This document shows, one piece after another, positions 1-4,763 of a DNA stretch of 5,640 nucleotides. The notes under the pieces were generated by a model. The model was not told the DNA's origin. It did not search any database and saw only the letters and a list, made by a program, of their open reading frames with translations. The first letter of the stretch is position 1. Each line of letters opens with the position of its first letter. Source of the DNA: an uncultured Bacillota bacterium (GTDB lineage: Bacteria; Bacillota_I; Bacilli_A; RF39; UBA660); assembly GCA_947176475.1 (NCBI GenBank), contig CAMWQX010000092.1:1-5640 (forward strand), written 5' to 3'. A program made the position numbers and the translations under genes.

Positions 1-3
1 CAT
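1..3 (-). other. Possible start codon of a further gene downstream of coaD
   Basis: On the minus strand the coaD stop TAA is followed with a one-base overlap by ATG, giving TAATG, a common junction for translationally coupled genes. Only the start codon lies inside the window, so the product cannot be read. The upstream bases (AAAGAAC and an A-run) give only a weak ribosome binding site, so the ATG may be coincidental. Confidence 0.3.
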
Positions 4-491
4 TATACATGTTCTTTTTTTGATTCTATTCTTTCTTGTACTAAAGGTGCGACATATTTAGAAATATCTTTACCAAGATTATGTATTTCTTTTACCATAC
101 TAGATGATATGAATTGATATTCTTTATCAGCAAATAAGCAAATGGTATTTATTTGGTTATCTGATATTTCTTTATTCATTTGTTGTAGTTGGACTTCAAA
201 ATCATAATCACTTAAACTTCTTAGTCCTCTAACTATGGCCTTACAATTATGGGAAAGAGCAACATCGACGGCTGCATCGGTGCTAACGATAACACGGATA
301 TTCTTTTTTTCTTTATATAGTTCTTTGATCATTTCGGCTCTTTCCTCTAAAGTAAATAAGCCAACTTTTTTTAACGTATTTTGTAATACAGCAATTACAA
401 CTTCATCAAATAATTCGCTTGCTTGATCTATAATATTCATATGTCCCTTTGTTATAGGGTTAAAACTTCCTGGGTATAAAACTTTTGTCAT
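3..491 (-). CDS. coaD: Phosphopantetheine adenylyltransferase (CoaD, PPAT)
   Basis: Cytosolic nucleotidyltransferase that joins 4'-phosphopantetheine and ATP to give dephospho-CoA and pyrophosphate, the fourth step of CoA synthesis from pantothenate. The 162 residues match the usual bacterial length. The N-terminus has the family signature PGSFNPITKGH (residues 7-17) with the TxGH ATP-binding motif at 14-17. VRGLR (87-91) followed by a SDYDFE segment is the pantetheine-phosphate binding region. ISSSMVKEI (128-136) is the C-terminal ISSTxVR-type motif. The start ATG is preceded by AGGAG at 499-503 with 7-base spacing. It overlaps the coaE stop by four bases (ATGA), so the two genes are probably translationally coupled and share the promoter upstream of coaE. 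The common Asp after PGSF is Asn11 here, a mild change. All key motifs are present and the identification is firm. Confidence 0.96.
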   Translation of the reverse strand: MTKVLYPGSFNPITKGHMNIIDQASELFDEVVIAVLQNTLKKVGLFTLEERAEMIKELYKEKKNIRVIVSTDAAVDVALSHNCKAIVRGLRSLSDYDFEVQLQQMNKEISDNQINTICLFADKEYQFISSSMVKEIHNLGKDISKYVAPLVQERIESKKEHV

Positions 492-1048
492 AATAATTCT
501 CCTAAATCTTGAATAATTTCATTTAAATCATTGTTTTTTAATACGCGGTTAAATTTGTCTGGATTAAAATTTATACTGGCTTTTTCTCTTAAGTCAAAAG
601 CACTTTCTGATATATGGTCTCTTTTCATTGCTCTTTCTTTTCTAACTTCATAGGGAATGTCTAAAAGTATTTTTAAATCACACATATCAAAATACTTTGT
701 GATAGGTAATAGTAACCAATCGAGAATAATATTCTTATCTTTATTATTACTTAAAAATTTATCAATTTCAATTTGCATATATTTCCATGTTATATCTGAT
801 AATTTTTTCATTTCATGTCTTGAATCAAATACGATTTCTCCAAGTTTTTTTCTATCGATATTGTTTTTATCGATGATGCTATCTCCAAAACATTTAGCTA
901 ATTCTTCTATTACTTCAGGAATAGTTAAAACATCATGACCAACTTTATCGATATCTAAGTGTATTGATTTTTTGTTATTTAATTCTATTATCTGATTGGC
1001 AAGAGTACTTTTGCCACATCCTGATTTTCCACAGATTCCAATTATCAT
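488..1048 (-). CDS. coaE: Dephospho-CoA kinase (CoaE)
   Basis: Cytosolic P-loop kinase that phosphorylates the 3'-hydroxyl of dephospho-CoA to finish CoA. From the chosen start it has 186 residues, close to the family's usual length of about 200. Residues 4-15, GICGKSGCGKST, form the Walker A loop. LDIDKVGH (31-38) matches the DADxxxH-type CoA-binding motif. DRKKLGEIVF (65-74) is typical of CoaE. RAMKRD (139-144) is the arginine-rich lid segment. LDWLLLP (109-115) replaces the usual DVPLLFE and lacks the final Glu, so the protein is somewhat divergent. The reading frame extends five codons further, to 1063, but that ATG precedes the GGGAGG ribosome site (1056-1061), which sits 7 bases before the ATG at 1048. 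The later start is therefore correct. It is the first gene of the coaE-coaD operon. Another P-loop nucleoside kinase is possible but unlikely given its coaD partner. Confidence 0.9.
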   Translation of the reverse strand: MIIGICGKSGCGKSTLANQIIELNNKKSIHLDIDKVGHDVLTIPEVIEELAKCFGDSIIDKNNIDRKKLGEIVFDSRHEMKKLSDITWKYMQIEIDKFLSNNKDKNIILDWLLLPITKYFDMCDLKILLDIPYEVRKERAMKRDHISESAFDLREKASINFNPDKFNRVLKNNDLNEIIQDLGELL

Positions 1049-1055
1049 ATAATAT

Positions 1056-1061
1056 CCTCCC
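1056..1061 (-). promoter_or_regulatory. Shine-Dalgarno site that fixes the coaE start
   Basis: GGGAGG on the minus strand lies 7 bases before the ATG at 1048 and inside the longer open frame that begins at 1063. It shows that the MGGYY extension is not translated. The predicted transcription start near 1065 also leaves almost no leader for the longer form. Confidence 0.8.
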
Positions 1062-1071
1062 ATCTGCTTTA

Positions 1072-1077
1072 ATTATA
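1072..1077 (-). promoter_or_regulatory. Promoter -10 box of coaE-coaD
   Basis: A perfect TATAAT on the minus strand lies 23 bases before the coaE start, which predicts a leader of about 17 bases beginning near 1065. The -35 position 17 bases upstream reads TTTAAT, a poor match, so the promoter may be weak or need an activator. A second TATAAT at 1111-1116 could be an alternative upstream start. Confidence 0.55.
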
Positions 1078-1123
1078 GTATTTATGCTGATATAATTAAA
1101 ATATATATTGATTATATTAAGAT

Positions 1124-1138
1124 ATAACTAATAGTTAT
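1124..1138. promoter_or_regulatory. Candidate second LysR box upstream of coaE-coaD
   Basis: ATAACTAATAGTTAT is a perfect 6-bp inverted repeat with a 3-base centre. It also reads as ATAAC-N5-GTTAT with T-N11-A geometry, the same half-sites as the repeat beside the lysR-type gene at 4718-4732. Its centre is about 66 bases upstream of the predicted coaE transcription start, close to the usual -65 recognition site of LysR-type activators. The region is extremely AT-rich, so chance cannot be excluded. Regulation of CoA genes by this regulator is inference. Confidence 0.35.
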
Positions 1139-1150
1139 TATAAAGAAATA

Positions 1151-1184
1151 GAGCAAAAGAAAAAGAGAAGTTTATATTCTCTTT
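1151..1184 (-). terminator. Intrinsic terminator of the HAD gene
   Basis: On the minus strand AAAGAGAA pairs perfectly with TTCTCTTT around a 7-base loop (1170-1176), followed by a T-rich tail TTCTTTTG. The stop codon of the HAD gene (1172-1174) lies inside the loop, so the terminator overlaps the end of the gene. On the plus strand no T-run follows the stem, so it should work in one direction only, separating the HAD gene from coaE-coaD. Confidence 0.75.
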
Positions 1185-1894
1185 GGTAGTAATATCTTTT
1201 TTAGTTCTTTGAGATTTTCAACTTGGTAATCGCATACAAGATTATCTTCTTTTCCTTTATGTAACCAACATGTTTTCATTCCCGCTTGATGTGGTATAAG
1301 AACATCATCACGATATTTATCGCCTGTCATTAAACATTCTTCAATTTTATAATATTGGATAAAGTCTTGTAGTTGGCGATAGTAATCTAAATCCGATTTA
1401 GCTGCAAAAGGTTTAGTTATATCAGCAGAGAAAATACCTTTAATGTAGGAATCTATTCCAATACGTACGGTTTTCTCTTTAGCTATAATGGAATCGCCAT
1501 TAGTTGATATAAAGATAGGGTAATAATCAGATAAATCTTTTATGGCTTCTACAGCGTATGGTAGAGCAACAATGCGATGAGTTAATCCTTCTTTAAAGAA
1601 TTCTTGCATTTGTATTGGATCGTATGGCATTTCTTCTTTAAAGTAAGTGGTAAAACGCATACCTCTTAAGTAATCAGACGCCGTATCACCATTGTTTTTA
1701 TATTTATCAGGGATTATAAGACCTTTATAGTAATCGTGCCAATAGAAGGAATCGAATTCTAACCACTTTTTAAAATCTTCTTCCGTAAAGGGTTTATTTA
1801 AAATTTTTAATATATATTGATATGCACCAAGATGATTTTCGGTATCATCAACAATGGTGTCATCTAGATCTAATATAAGACATTTTATAGCCAT
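1172..1894 (-). CDS. HAD-superfamily phosphatase, YjjG/YfnB-like
   Basis: Predicted Mg2+-dependent phosphohydrolase of the haloacid dehalogenase family, subfamily IA, acting in the cytosol through an aspartyl-phosphate intermediate. From the chosen start it has 240 residues. Motif I is DLDDT (9-13; nucleophile Asp9, acid/base Asp11). Residues of about 18-110 form the helical cap. Motif II is ISTNG (129-133). The motif III lysine is probably Lys161 in TKP. Motif IV is GDKYRDDV (191-198), followed by AGMKTCWLHKG, which resembles the AGxxTCW segment of the YjjG/YfnB nucleotidases. The substrate cannot be read from sequence; a 5'-nucleotidase or house-cleaning role is a family-level guess. An open frame begins at GTG 1903, but that GTG lies within the Shine-Dalgarno AGAGGTGAT, so ATG 1894 is the start. 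It diverges from the cupin gene and has its own promoter and terminator. Confidence 0.88.
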   Translation of the reverse strand: MAIKCLILDLDDTIVDDTENHLGAYQYILKILNKPFTEEDFKKWLEFDSFYWHDYYKGLIIPDKYKNNGDTASDYLRGMRFTTYFKEEMPYDPIQMQEFFKEGLTHRIVALPYAVEAIKDLSDYYPIFISTNGDSIIAKEKTVRIGIDSYIKGIFSADITKPFAAKSDLDYYRQLQDFIQYYKIEECLMTGDKYRDDVLIPHQAGMKTCWLHKGKEDNLVCDYQVENLKELKKILLPKRI

Positions 1895-1900
1895 AGTTAT

Positions 1901-1907
1901 CACCTCT
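1901..1907 (-). promoter_or_regulatory. Shine-Dalgarno site that fixes the HAD start
   Basis: AGAGGTG on the minus strand, continuing as AGAGGTGAT, is a long match to the anti-Shine-Dalgarno sequence, about 8 bases before the ATG at 1894. The alternative GTG start at 1903 is part of this site and is rejected. Confidence 0.8.
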
Positions 1908-1918
1908 TTAATGTTCCT

Positions 1919-1946
1919 ATTATAACATAGTAATATCTTTTTTCAA
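1919..1946 (-). promoter_or_regulatory. Promoter of the HAD gene
   Basis: This is the best sigma-A-type promoter in the window. The -35 is TTGAAA (1941-1946), the spacer is 16 bases, and an extended -10 TGT precedes TATAAT (1919-1924). It lies 24 bases before the HAD start codon and predicts a leader near 18 bases. Its -35 end overlaps the region where the divergent cupin promoter would have its -35, so the two promoters may compete. Confidence 0.75.
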
Positions 1947-1957
1947 GATTTCTTTTT

Positions 1958-1978
1958 TGATATAATTAATTTAGGAGG
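1958..1978 (+). promoter_or_regulatory. Promoter and ribosome site of the cupin gene
   Basis: Extended -10 TGA-TATAAT (1958-1966) is followed by AGGAGG (1973-1978) 7 bases before the ATG. The predicted transcription start is near 1973, so the leader is only about 13 bases and begins at the Shine-Dalgarno site itself. No good -35 is visible; T-rich sequence occupies that position. Confidence 0.65.
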
Positions 1979-1985
1979 ATTATTT

Positions 1986-2330
1986 ATGCAAATAATAAAG
2001 AAGAGTGAAGCTGAATATTATACAGGAAATGGTTATTATGGTTATGATTATCCAAGTGTTGATCCTGATATAAATTTTGCGGTGATAAATATTAGTACAA
2101 GAAGTCCAGAAAAGGGATATCAAGTAAATCGTGAATGTAAAGAATTGCTTTATATTATAAAGGGAGAAGGAATTCTTTATAAGAAGAATAGTAGTGAAGA
2201 AATAAAATTTCAAGAAGGAGATGTACTATTCATAGATAAAGGTGAGTTATATGCCTTTGATGGAAATTTTGAAGCGGCTGTTCCTTGTACTCCAGCATGG
2301 ACAAGTGAGCAACATGAATATGTCGATTAA
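1986..2330 (+). CDS. Small single-domain cupin protein lacking metal histidines
   Basis: The 114 residues form one predicted double-stranded beta-helix (cupin) barrel with no signal peptide or membrane segment. The two cupin motifs can be aligned. Motif 1 covers about residues 44-60 and ends ECKELLYIIKGEG, with the family Glu (Glu53) and Gly60. Motif 2 starts at GDVLFIDKGELYAF (78-91). The histidines of the consensus are absent: the HxH positions read Gln-Val-Asn (46-48), the motif 2 Pro is Asp84 and its His is Tyr89. A metal-dependent dioxygenase or isomerase activity therefore looks unlikely; ligand binding or a structural role is more plausible. The only His is at 110, near the C-terminus in PAWTSEQHEY. 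It stands alone, divergent from the HAD gene and convergent with the DUF3419 gene. The function is unknown. Confidence 0.8.
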   Translation: MQIIKKSEAEYYTGNGYYGYDYPSVDPDINFAVINISTRSPEKGYQVNRECKELLYIIKGEGILYKKNSSEEIKFQEGDVLFIDKGELYAFDGNFEAAVPCTPAWTSEQHEYVD

Positions 2331-2338
2331 GAAAATAA

Positions 2339-2364
2339 AAAAATCTATCTAATGATAGATTTTT
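2339..2364. terminator. Two-way terminator between cupin and DUF3419 genes
   Basis: Perfect 11-bp arms (AAAAATCTATC and its complement) enclose a 4-base TAAT loop. The A-run on one side and T-run on the other give a stem with a U-tract in either direction. It serves both convergent genes, whose stop codons are only 32 bases apart. The DUF3419 stop (2363-2365) lies in the T-run. Confidence 0.88.
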
Positions 2365-3226
2365 AATATGTTTTATTTACATGATTTTTTTCGTATAAAT
2401 ATTCATCATTTTGCCATAAGATGAAAGCATTTTCTTCGATATCTTTTACGGATACGGCAAATGGAAATTTATCAAGGTACGCAAAATCACTTAGTTCATT
2501 TGGACTACAGTAATGGAGTTTCATATACCCATTTGGTGATAAATGTTGATAAAGGTTCTCAACAGACTTCCAATATTTTTCTTTAGAGACATATGTGTAG
2601 ATATTAGATAAATCGATAAATTCATATTCACTTTCAGCATACTCATGGAAAGTTGATATATCTGAGTTATGAAAACTTAATTTTACATCATCTATTTTGG
2701 ATCTTAATTCTTCATATTTTTCATCACTTGTTAAGTATGGAGGAATAGATGATTCATTTACTCCTGAATAGAAATGAAATATGCTATCTTGAATTTCATC
2801 ATCATATAATTTATCCCAGAAAACCTTAGTTGTTTCGTCTAATTCCGAACGGATTTTTCCATACAGCTGCATATTCATAAAATTGTGGTCGCTGTCTTGC
2901 TTAAAGAAGTTGATGAATTCTTCTCTTGTTAAAGTTTTTAAAGCAGCAATTTTTAAGTTAACGAAAAAAGGTGTTAAAGGATTAGCATCCATTAATGTAA
3001 TATCTTTACTGCCTAGGAATGCGAATGTTAAAACTTGATCGCCAGAACTTCCGACGGTTATAACTCTTTTTCCTTTGAAATCAAAGTCACTTAAATAATC
3101 TTCGGTTATTTCCGTTGAGCATGAATATAATTTGGTTACAACTGCCCATGGGGCTGAGAAATTGCAACGCGCTGCAGCATATGCTCGTTTTATGGCTGTT
3201 TCTAAATCTAGAGTAATATTAATCAT
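2363..3226 (-). CDS. DUF3419-family protein, BtaA-like SAM-binding fold
   Basis: The 287-residue protein has a class I methyltransferase-like fold. KRVITVGSSGDQ (53-64) looks like the glycine-rich SAM-binding motif I. LMDANPLTPFFVNLKIAAL (78-96) gives the acidic residue after strand 2, then the Asn-Pro and LKxAA pattern typical of DUF3419 proteins. FHNSDI (185-190) and EFIDLSNIYTYV (202-213) fit later strands of the fold. Characterised members of the family include BtaA, which moves the 3-amino-3-carboxypropyl group of SAM to diacylglycerol in betaine-lipid synthesis. This protein is shorter than BtaA and there is no BtaB-type methyltransferase beside it, so the substrate is unknown. No membrane segment is evident. 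The start ATG has AGAGGAG (3234-3240) 7 bases upstream. It is transcribed alone, divergent from the histidine-phosphatase gene. Family assignment is from remembered motifs, not a search. Confidence 0.72.
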   Translation of the reverse strand: MINITLDLETAIKRAYAAARCNFSAPWAVVTKLYSCSTEITEDYLSDFDFKGKRVITVGSSGDQVLTFAFLGSKDITLMDANPLTPFFVNLKIAALKTLTREEFINFFKQDSDHNFMNMQLYGKIRSELDETTKVFWDKLYDDEIQDSIFHFYSGVNESSIPPYLTSDEKYEELRSKIDDVKLSFHNSDISTFHEYAESEYEFIDLSNIYTYVSKEKYWKSVENLYQHLSPNGYMKLHYCSPNELSDFAYLDKFPFAVSVKDIEENAFILWQNDEYLYEKNHVNKTY

Positions 3227-3252
3227 AGTTTTTCTCCTCTTGTTACTATATA

Positions 3253-3261
3253 ATTATAGCA
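3253..3261 (-). promoter_or_regulatory. Promoter -10 of the DUF3419 gene
   Basis: Extended -10 TGC-TATAAT on the minus strand lies 26 bases before the start codon, giving a predicted leader near 20 bases. No convincing -35 is visible. Confidence 0.6.
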
Positions 3262-3296
3262 TATAATAAATAACAGATGATAAGTTAAGTAAGATA

Positions 3297-3322
3297 TGGT
3301 AAAATATTATCAAGAAAGAGGG
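3297..3322 (+). promoter_or_regulatory. Promoter and ribosome site of the histidine-phosphatase gene
   Basis: Extended -10 TGG-TAAAAT (3297-3305) is followed by the Shine-Dalgarno AGAGGG (3317-3322) 7 bases before the ATG. The predicted leader is about 18 bases. The -35 is poor. It is divergent from the DUF3419 promoter, with the two -10 boxes about 40 bases apart. Confidence 0.5.
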
Positions 3323-3329
3323 AAGAAAA

Positions 3330-3872
3330 ATGGCAGTTAAAGTAACATATTTTGTACATGGTACAACTTTAGACAATTTGGAACATAAATCAACAGGATG
3401 GTTACCAGGAGAATTATCAGAGAAGGGAATAGAGCAAAGTATTGTTCTTAAAGATCAAGTAGATATAAATGAGTTTGATGTGGTTTTTTGTTCTGACTTA
3501 AAAAGGGCAATAGATTCAGCTAAATATACCTTTGAGGGTGTAAAGGAAATCATTCAAGATGAAAGATTAAGAGAATGTAATTATGGAGATTATAATGGTG
3601 AAGATAGTAGTCTTGCTAATTATGAGGAACATATAACGGAAAAGTTTCCAAATGGAGAATGTATGTTAGATGTAGAAAAAAGAATTAAATCATTTTGTGA
3701 TTTTCTACTGGAAAACTATGATGGTAAGCATATAGCTATTGTTGCGCATAAAGCTCCACAACTAGCCTTCCAAGTATTAACAGAAGGTAAGACTTGGGAA
3801 GAAGCAATTGATCAAGATTGGCGTAAGACAAAGAGTTGGAAACCAGGATGGATTTATAATATAGAAAAATAG
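3330..3872 (+). CDS. Histidine-phosphatase (phosphoglycerate mutase-like) with VHG motif
   Basis: The 180-residue cytosolic protein belongs to branch 1 of the histidine phosphatase superfamily, which uses a phospho-histidine intermediate. The N-terminal motif is YFVHGTT (7-13), where the usual RHG is VHG; His10 would be the nucleophile. WLPGELSEKGIEQ (24-36) matches the LTxxGxxQA segment. SDLKRAIDSA (55-64) supplies the conserved Arg59. LRECNYGDYNG (80-90) supplies Glu82, the likely proton donor. IVAHKAPQLAF (137-147) supplies His140, with K where G usually follows. Thus the catalytic His, second Arg, Glu and second His are kept but the first Arg of the phosphate pocket is lost. Activity may be altered or aimed at an unusual substrate; I believe VHG-type relatives occur elsewhere, but that is from memory. 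It stands alone and its TAG stop lies in the left arm of the terminator hairpin. Confidence 0.83.
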   Translation: MAVKVTYFVHGTTLDNLEHKSTGWLPGELSEKGIEQSIVLKDQVDINEFDVVFCSDLKRAIDSAKYTFEGVKEIIQDERLRECNYGDYNGEDSSLANYEEHITEKFPNGECMLDVEKRIKSFCDFLLENYDGKHIAIVAHKAPQLAFQVLTEGKTWEEAIDQDWRKTKSWKPGWIYNIEK

Positions 3873-3891
3873 ATGGTAACATCTATTTTTT
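3865..3891. terminator. Two-way terminator with both stop codons in its arms
   Basis: AAAAATAGATG and its exact complement enclose a 4-base GTAA loop, giving an 11-bp stem with A and T runs on the flanks for termination in both directions. The TAG stop of the histidine-phosphatase gene (3870-3872) sits in the left arm. The TAG stop of the PHP gene (3883-3885 on the minus strand) sits at the mirror position in the right arm. Confidence 0.9.
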
Positions 3892-4644
3892 GTTTGATAA
3901 TGATATAAATTGACGTTTTAAATATATTCCTTTATTAAAATCATAAGATTCATCAATTTGGGGAATGGCATCATATATTTCATTTAGACGGTGGGCATCA
4001 CTTCCGATAGTAACTTTCTTTCCGCCTAATTCCCTATATATTTGGATTTTTTCATTGCTTGGGAAAGAATCAAGATTACTTCTTCTTACGGCTGATGAAT
4101 TAATTTCGAGAGCAATATCATTTATGAGCATATAACTATATATTTCCTTTATAATGTCATCACGTATTTTTTTTAACTCTTCATTGTTAGAGAATGAGTC
4201 ATCATATTTTCTTCTTAAATAATCTAGATGCCCTAAGGAATCTATTCCTCCTTGTCGAACTATTTCGAGAATGCTTTTATAATAATTTAAGATTTCATAC
4301 ATGCTGTTATCTTTGGGAGATTCATGATTACTTCCAATGATGTAGTCTAAATCAAGTTTATTGATTTCTTCTAATTCGTGAGGATATTTTTCGGGATTAG
4401 AAAACTCGACTCCCTTTATTAAAGTTATATTGGGATATTTTTCTTGTAGTCTATTAACTTCATCAGAGTATACTTGGTAACGGTTAAGAAATTGTTTTAG
4501 GGTTATTTGACCAAATTCTAAGTGTTCCGTGAATGCCATATATTTTAAGCCCAAACTTTCTCCTTTCATAATCATGTCAGTCAAGCACATCTGTCCATCG
4601 TAAGAGTAAATGGAGTGCATGTGAGTATCTGCTAAATATTTCAT
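3883..4644 (-). CDS. PHP-domain phosphoesterase, histidinol-phosphatase (HisJ/HisK) type
   Basis: The 253 residues form a polymerase-and-histidinol-phosphatase (PHP) TIM-like barrel with the metal ligands in order: DTHMHS (6-11; His8, His10), FTEH (38-41; His41), KGVEF (77-81; Glu80), GSNHE (104-108; His107), GHLD (138-141; His139) and GSDAH (214-218; Asp216, His218). This set binds a cluster of two or three metal ions for phosphate-ester hydrolysis. Length and motifs fit L-histidinol phosphatase, which removes phosphate from histidinol phosphate in histidine synthesis. However, no his genes are nearby, and such proteins are common in bacteria without the pathway, so another small phosphate ester is possible. 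The start ATG has AGAAGG (4651-4656) 6 bases upstream. It is divergent from the LysR-type gene across a symmetric operator, so it is the most likely target of that regulator. Confidence 0.86.
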   Translation of the reverse strand: MKYLADTHMHSIYSYDGQMCLTDMIMKGESLGLKYMAFTEHLEFGQITLKQFLNRYQVYSDEVNRLQEKYPNITLIKGVEFSNPEKYPHELEEINKLDLDYIIGSNHESPKDNSMYEILNYYKSILEIVRQGGIDSLGHLDYLRRKYDDSFSNNEELKKIRDDIIKEIYSYMLINDIALEINSSAVRRSNLDSFPSNEKIQIYRELGGKKVTIGSDAHRLNEIYDAIPQIDESYDFNKGIYLKRQFISLSNKK

Positions 4645-4666
4645 ATTATGCCTTCTTTCTGATTTA

Positions 4667-4672
4667 AGTATA
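4667..4672 (-). promoter_or_regulatory. Proximal -10 candidate of the PHP gene
   Basis: TATACT on the minus strand lies 22 bases before the start codon, in the same range as the other genes here. The -35 position reads TTTATT, a weak match. The extended -10 at 4709-4717 is the competing candidate. Confidence 0.4.
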
Positions 4673-4708
4673 ATAGAAATGTATTCATAAATAAAATATA
4701 TTATTTTT

Positions 4709-4717
4709 ATTATATCA
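4709..4717 (-). promoter_or_regulatory. Distal extended -10 of the PHP gene, overlapping the LysR operator
   Basis: TGATATAAT on the minus strand is an exact extended -10, identical to that of the LysR-type gene on the other strand. It would start transcription near 4702 with a leader of about 58 bases. Its TGA end overlaps the left arm of the inverted repeat (4714-4722), so a bound regulator should affect it. Confidence 0.5.
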
Positions 4718-4736
4718 ATAACAAAAAGTTATTGAT
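4714..4736. promoter_or_regulatory. LysR-type operator: 9-bp perfect inverted repeat
   Basis: ATCAATAAC and GTTATTGAT are exact complements separated by AAAAA. The core ATAAC-N5-GTTAT (4718-4732) has the T-N11-A form of a LysR box. It lies between the PHP gene and the LysR-type gene, at the -35 region of the latter's promoter and against the -10 of the distal PHP promoter. This is the classic arrangement for a regulator that represses itself and controls a divergent gene. There is no T-run after either arm, so it is not a terminator. Confidence 0.8.
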
Positions 4737-4737
4737 G

Positions 4738-4758
4738 TGATATAATGGTAATAGGTGA
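4738..4758 (+). promoter_or_regulatory. Promoter and ribosome site of the LysR-type gene
   Basis: Extended -10 TGA-TATAAT (4738-4746) is followed by AGGTGA (4753-4758) just before the ATG. The predicted leader is only about 11 bases. The -35 position falls inside the inverted repeat and reads ATAACA, so binding of the regulator there would block RNA polymerase. Confidence 0.65.
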
Positions 4759-4763
4759 AGAAG

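Noticed and set aside
235..426. 63-residue plus-strand open frame inside coaD
   Set aside because: Antisense shadow of coaD with no ribosome site.
657..938. 93-residue plus-strand open frame inside coaE
   Set aside because: Low-complexity Ser/Ile/Leu translation antisense to a well-supported gene.
1049..1063. Five-codon N-terminal extension of CoaE (MGGYY)
   Set aside because: The GGGAGG ribosome site overlaps these codons and is correctly spaced for the ATG at 1048; the predicted transcript starts near 1065.
1895..1903. GTG start of the HAD gene at 1903
   Set aside because: The GTG is part of the Shine-Dalgarno sequence AGAGGTGAT that serves the ATG at 1894.
1980..2213. 77-residue minus-strand open frame rich in Ile, Phe and Tyr
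   Set aside because: It is the antisense shadow of the cupin gene; AT-rich antisense reads as hydrophobic residues, and it has no ribosome site.
3270..3288. ATAAC...GTTAA pair in the DUF3419/histidine-phosphatase gap as a third LysR box
   Set aside because: The half-sites are 9 bases apart instead of 5 and the right half is imperfect, so it does not match the other two sites.
1172..4644. The HAD, histidine-phosphatase and PHP genes as one phosphatase pathway or island
   Set aside because: They lie on alternating strands with separate promoters and terminators, and no shared substrate can be read from sequence.
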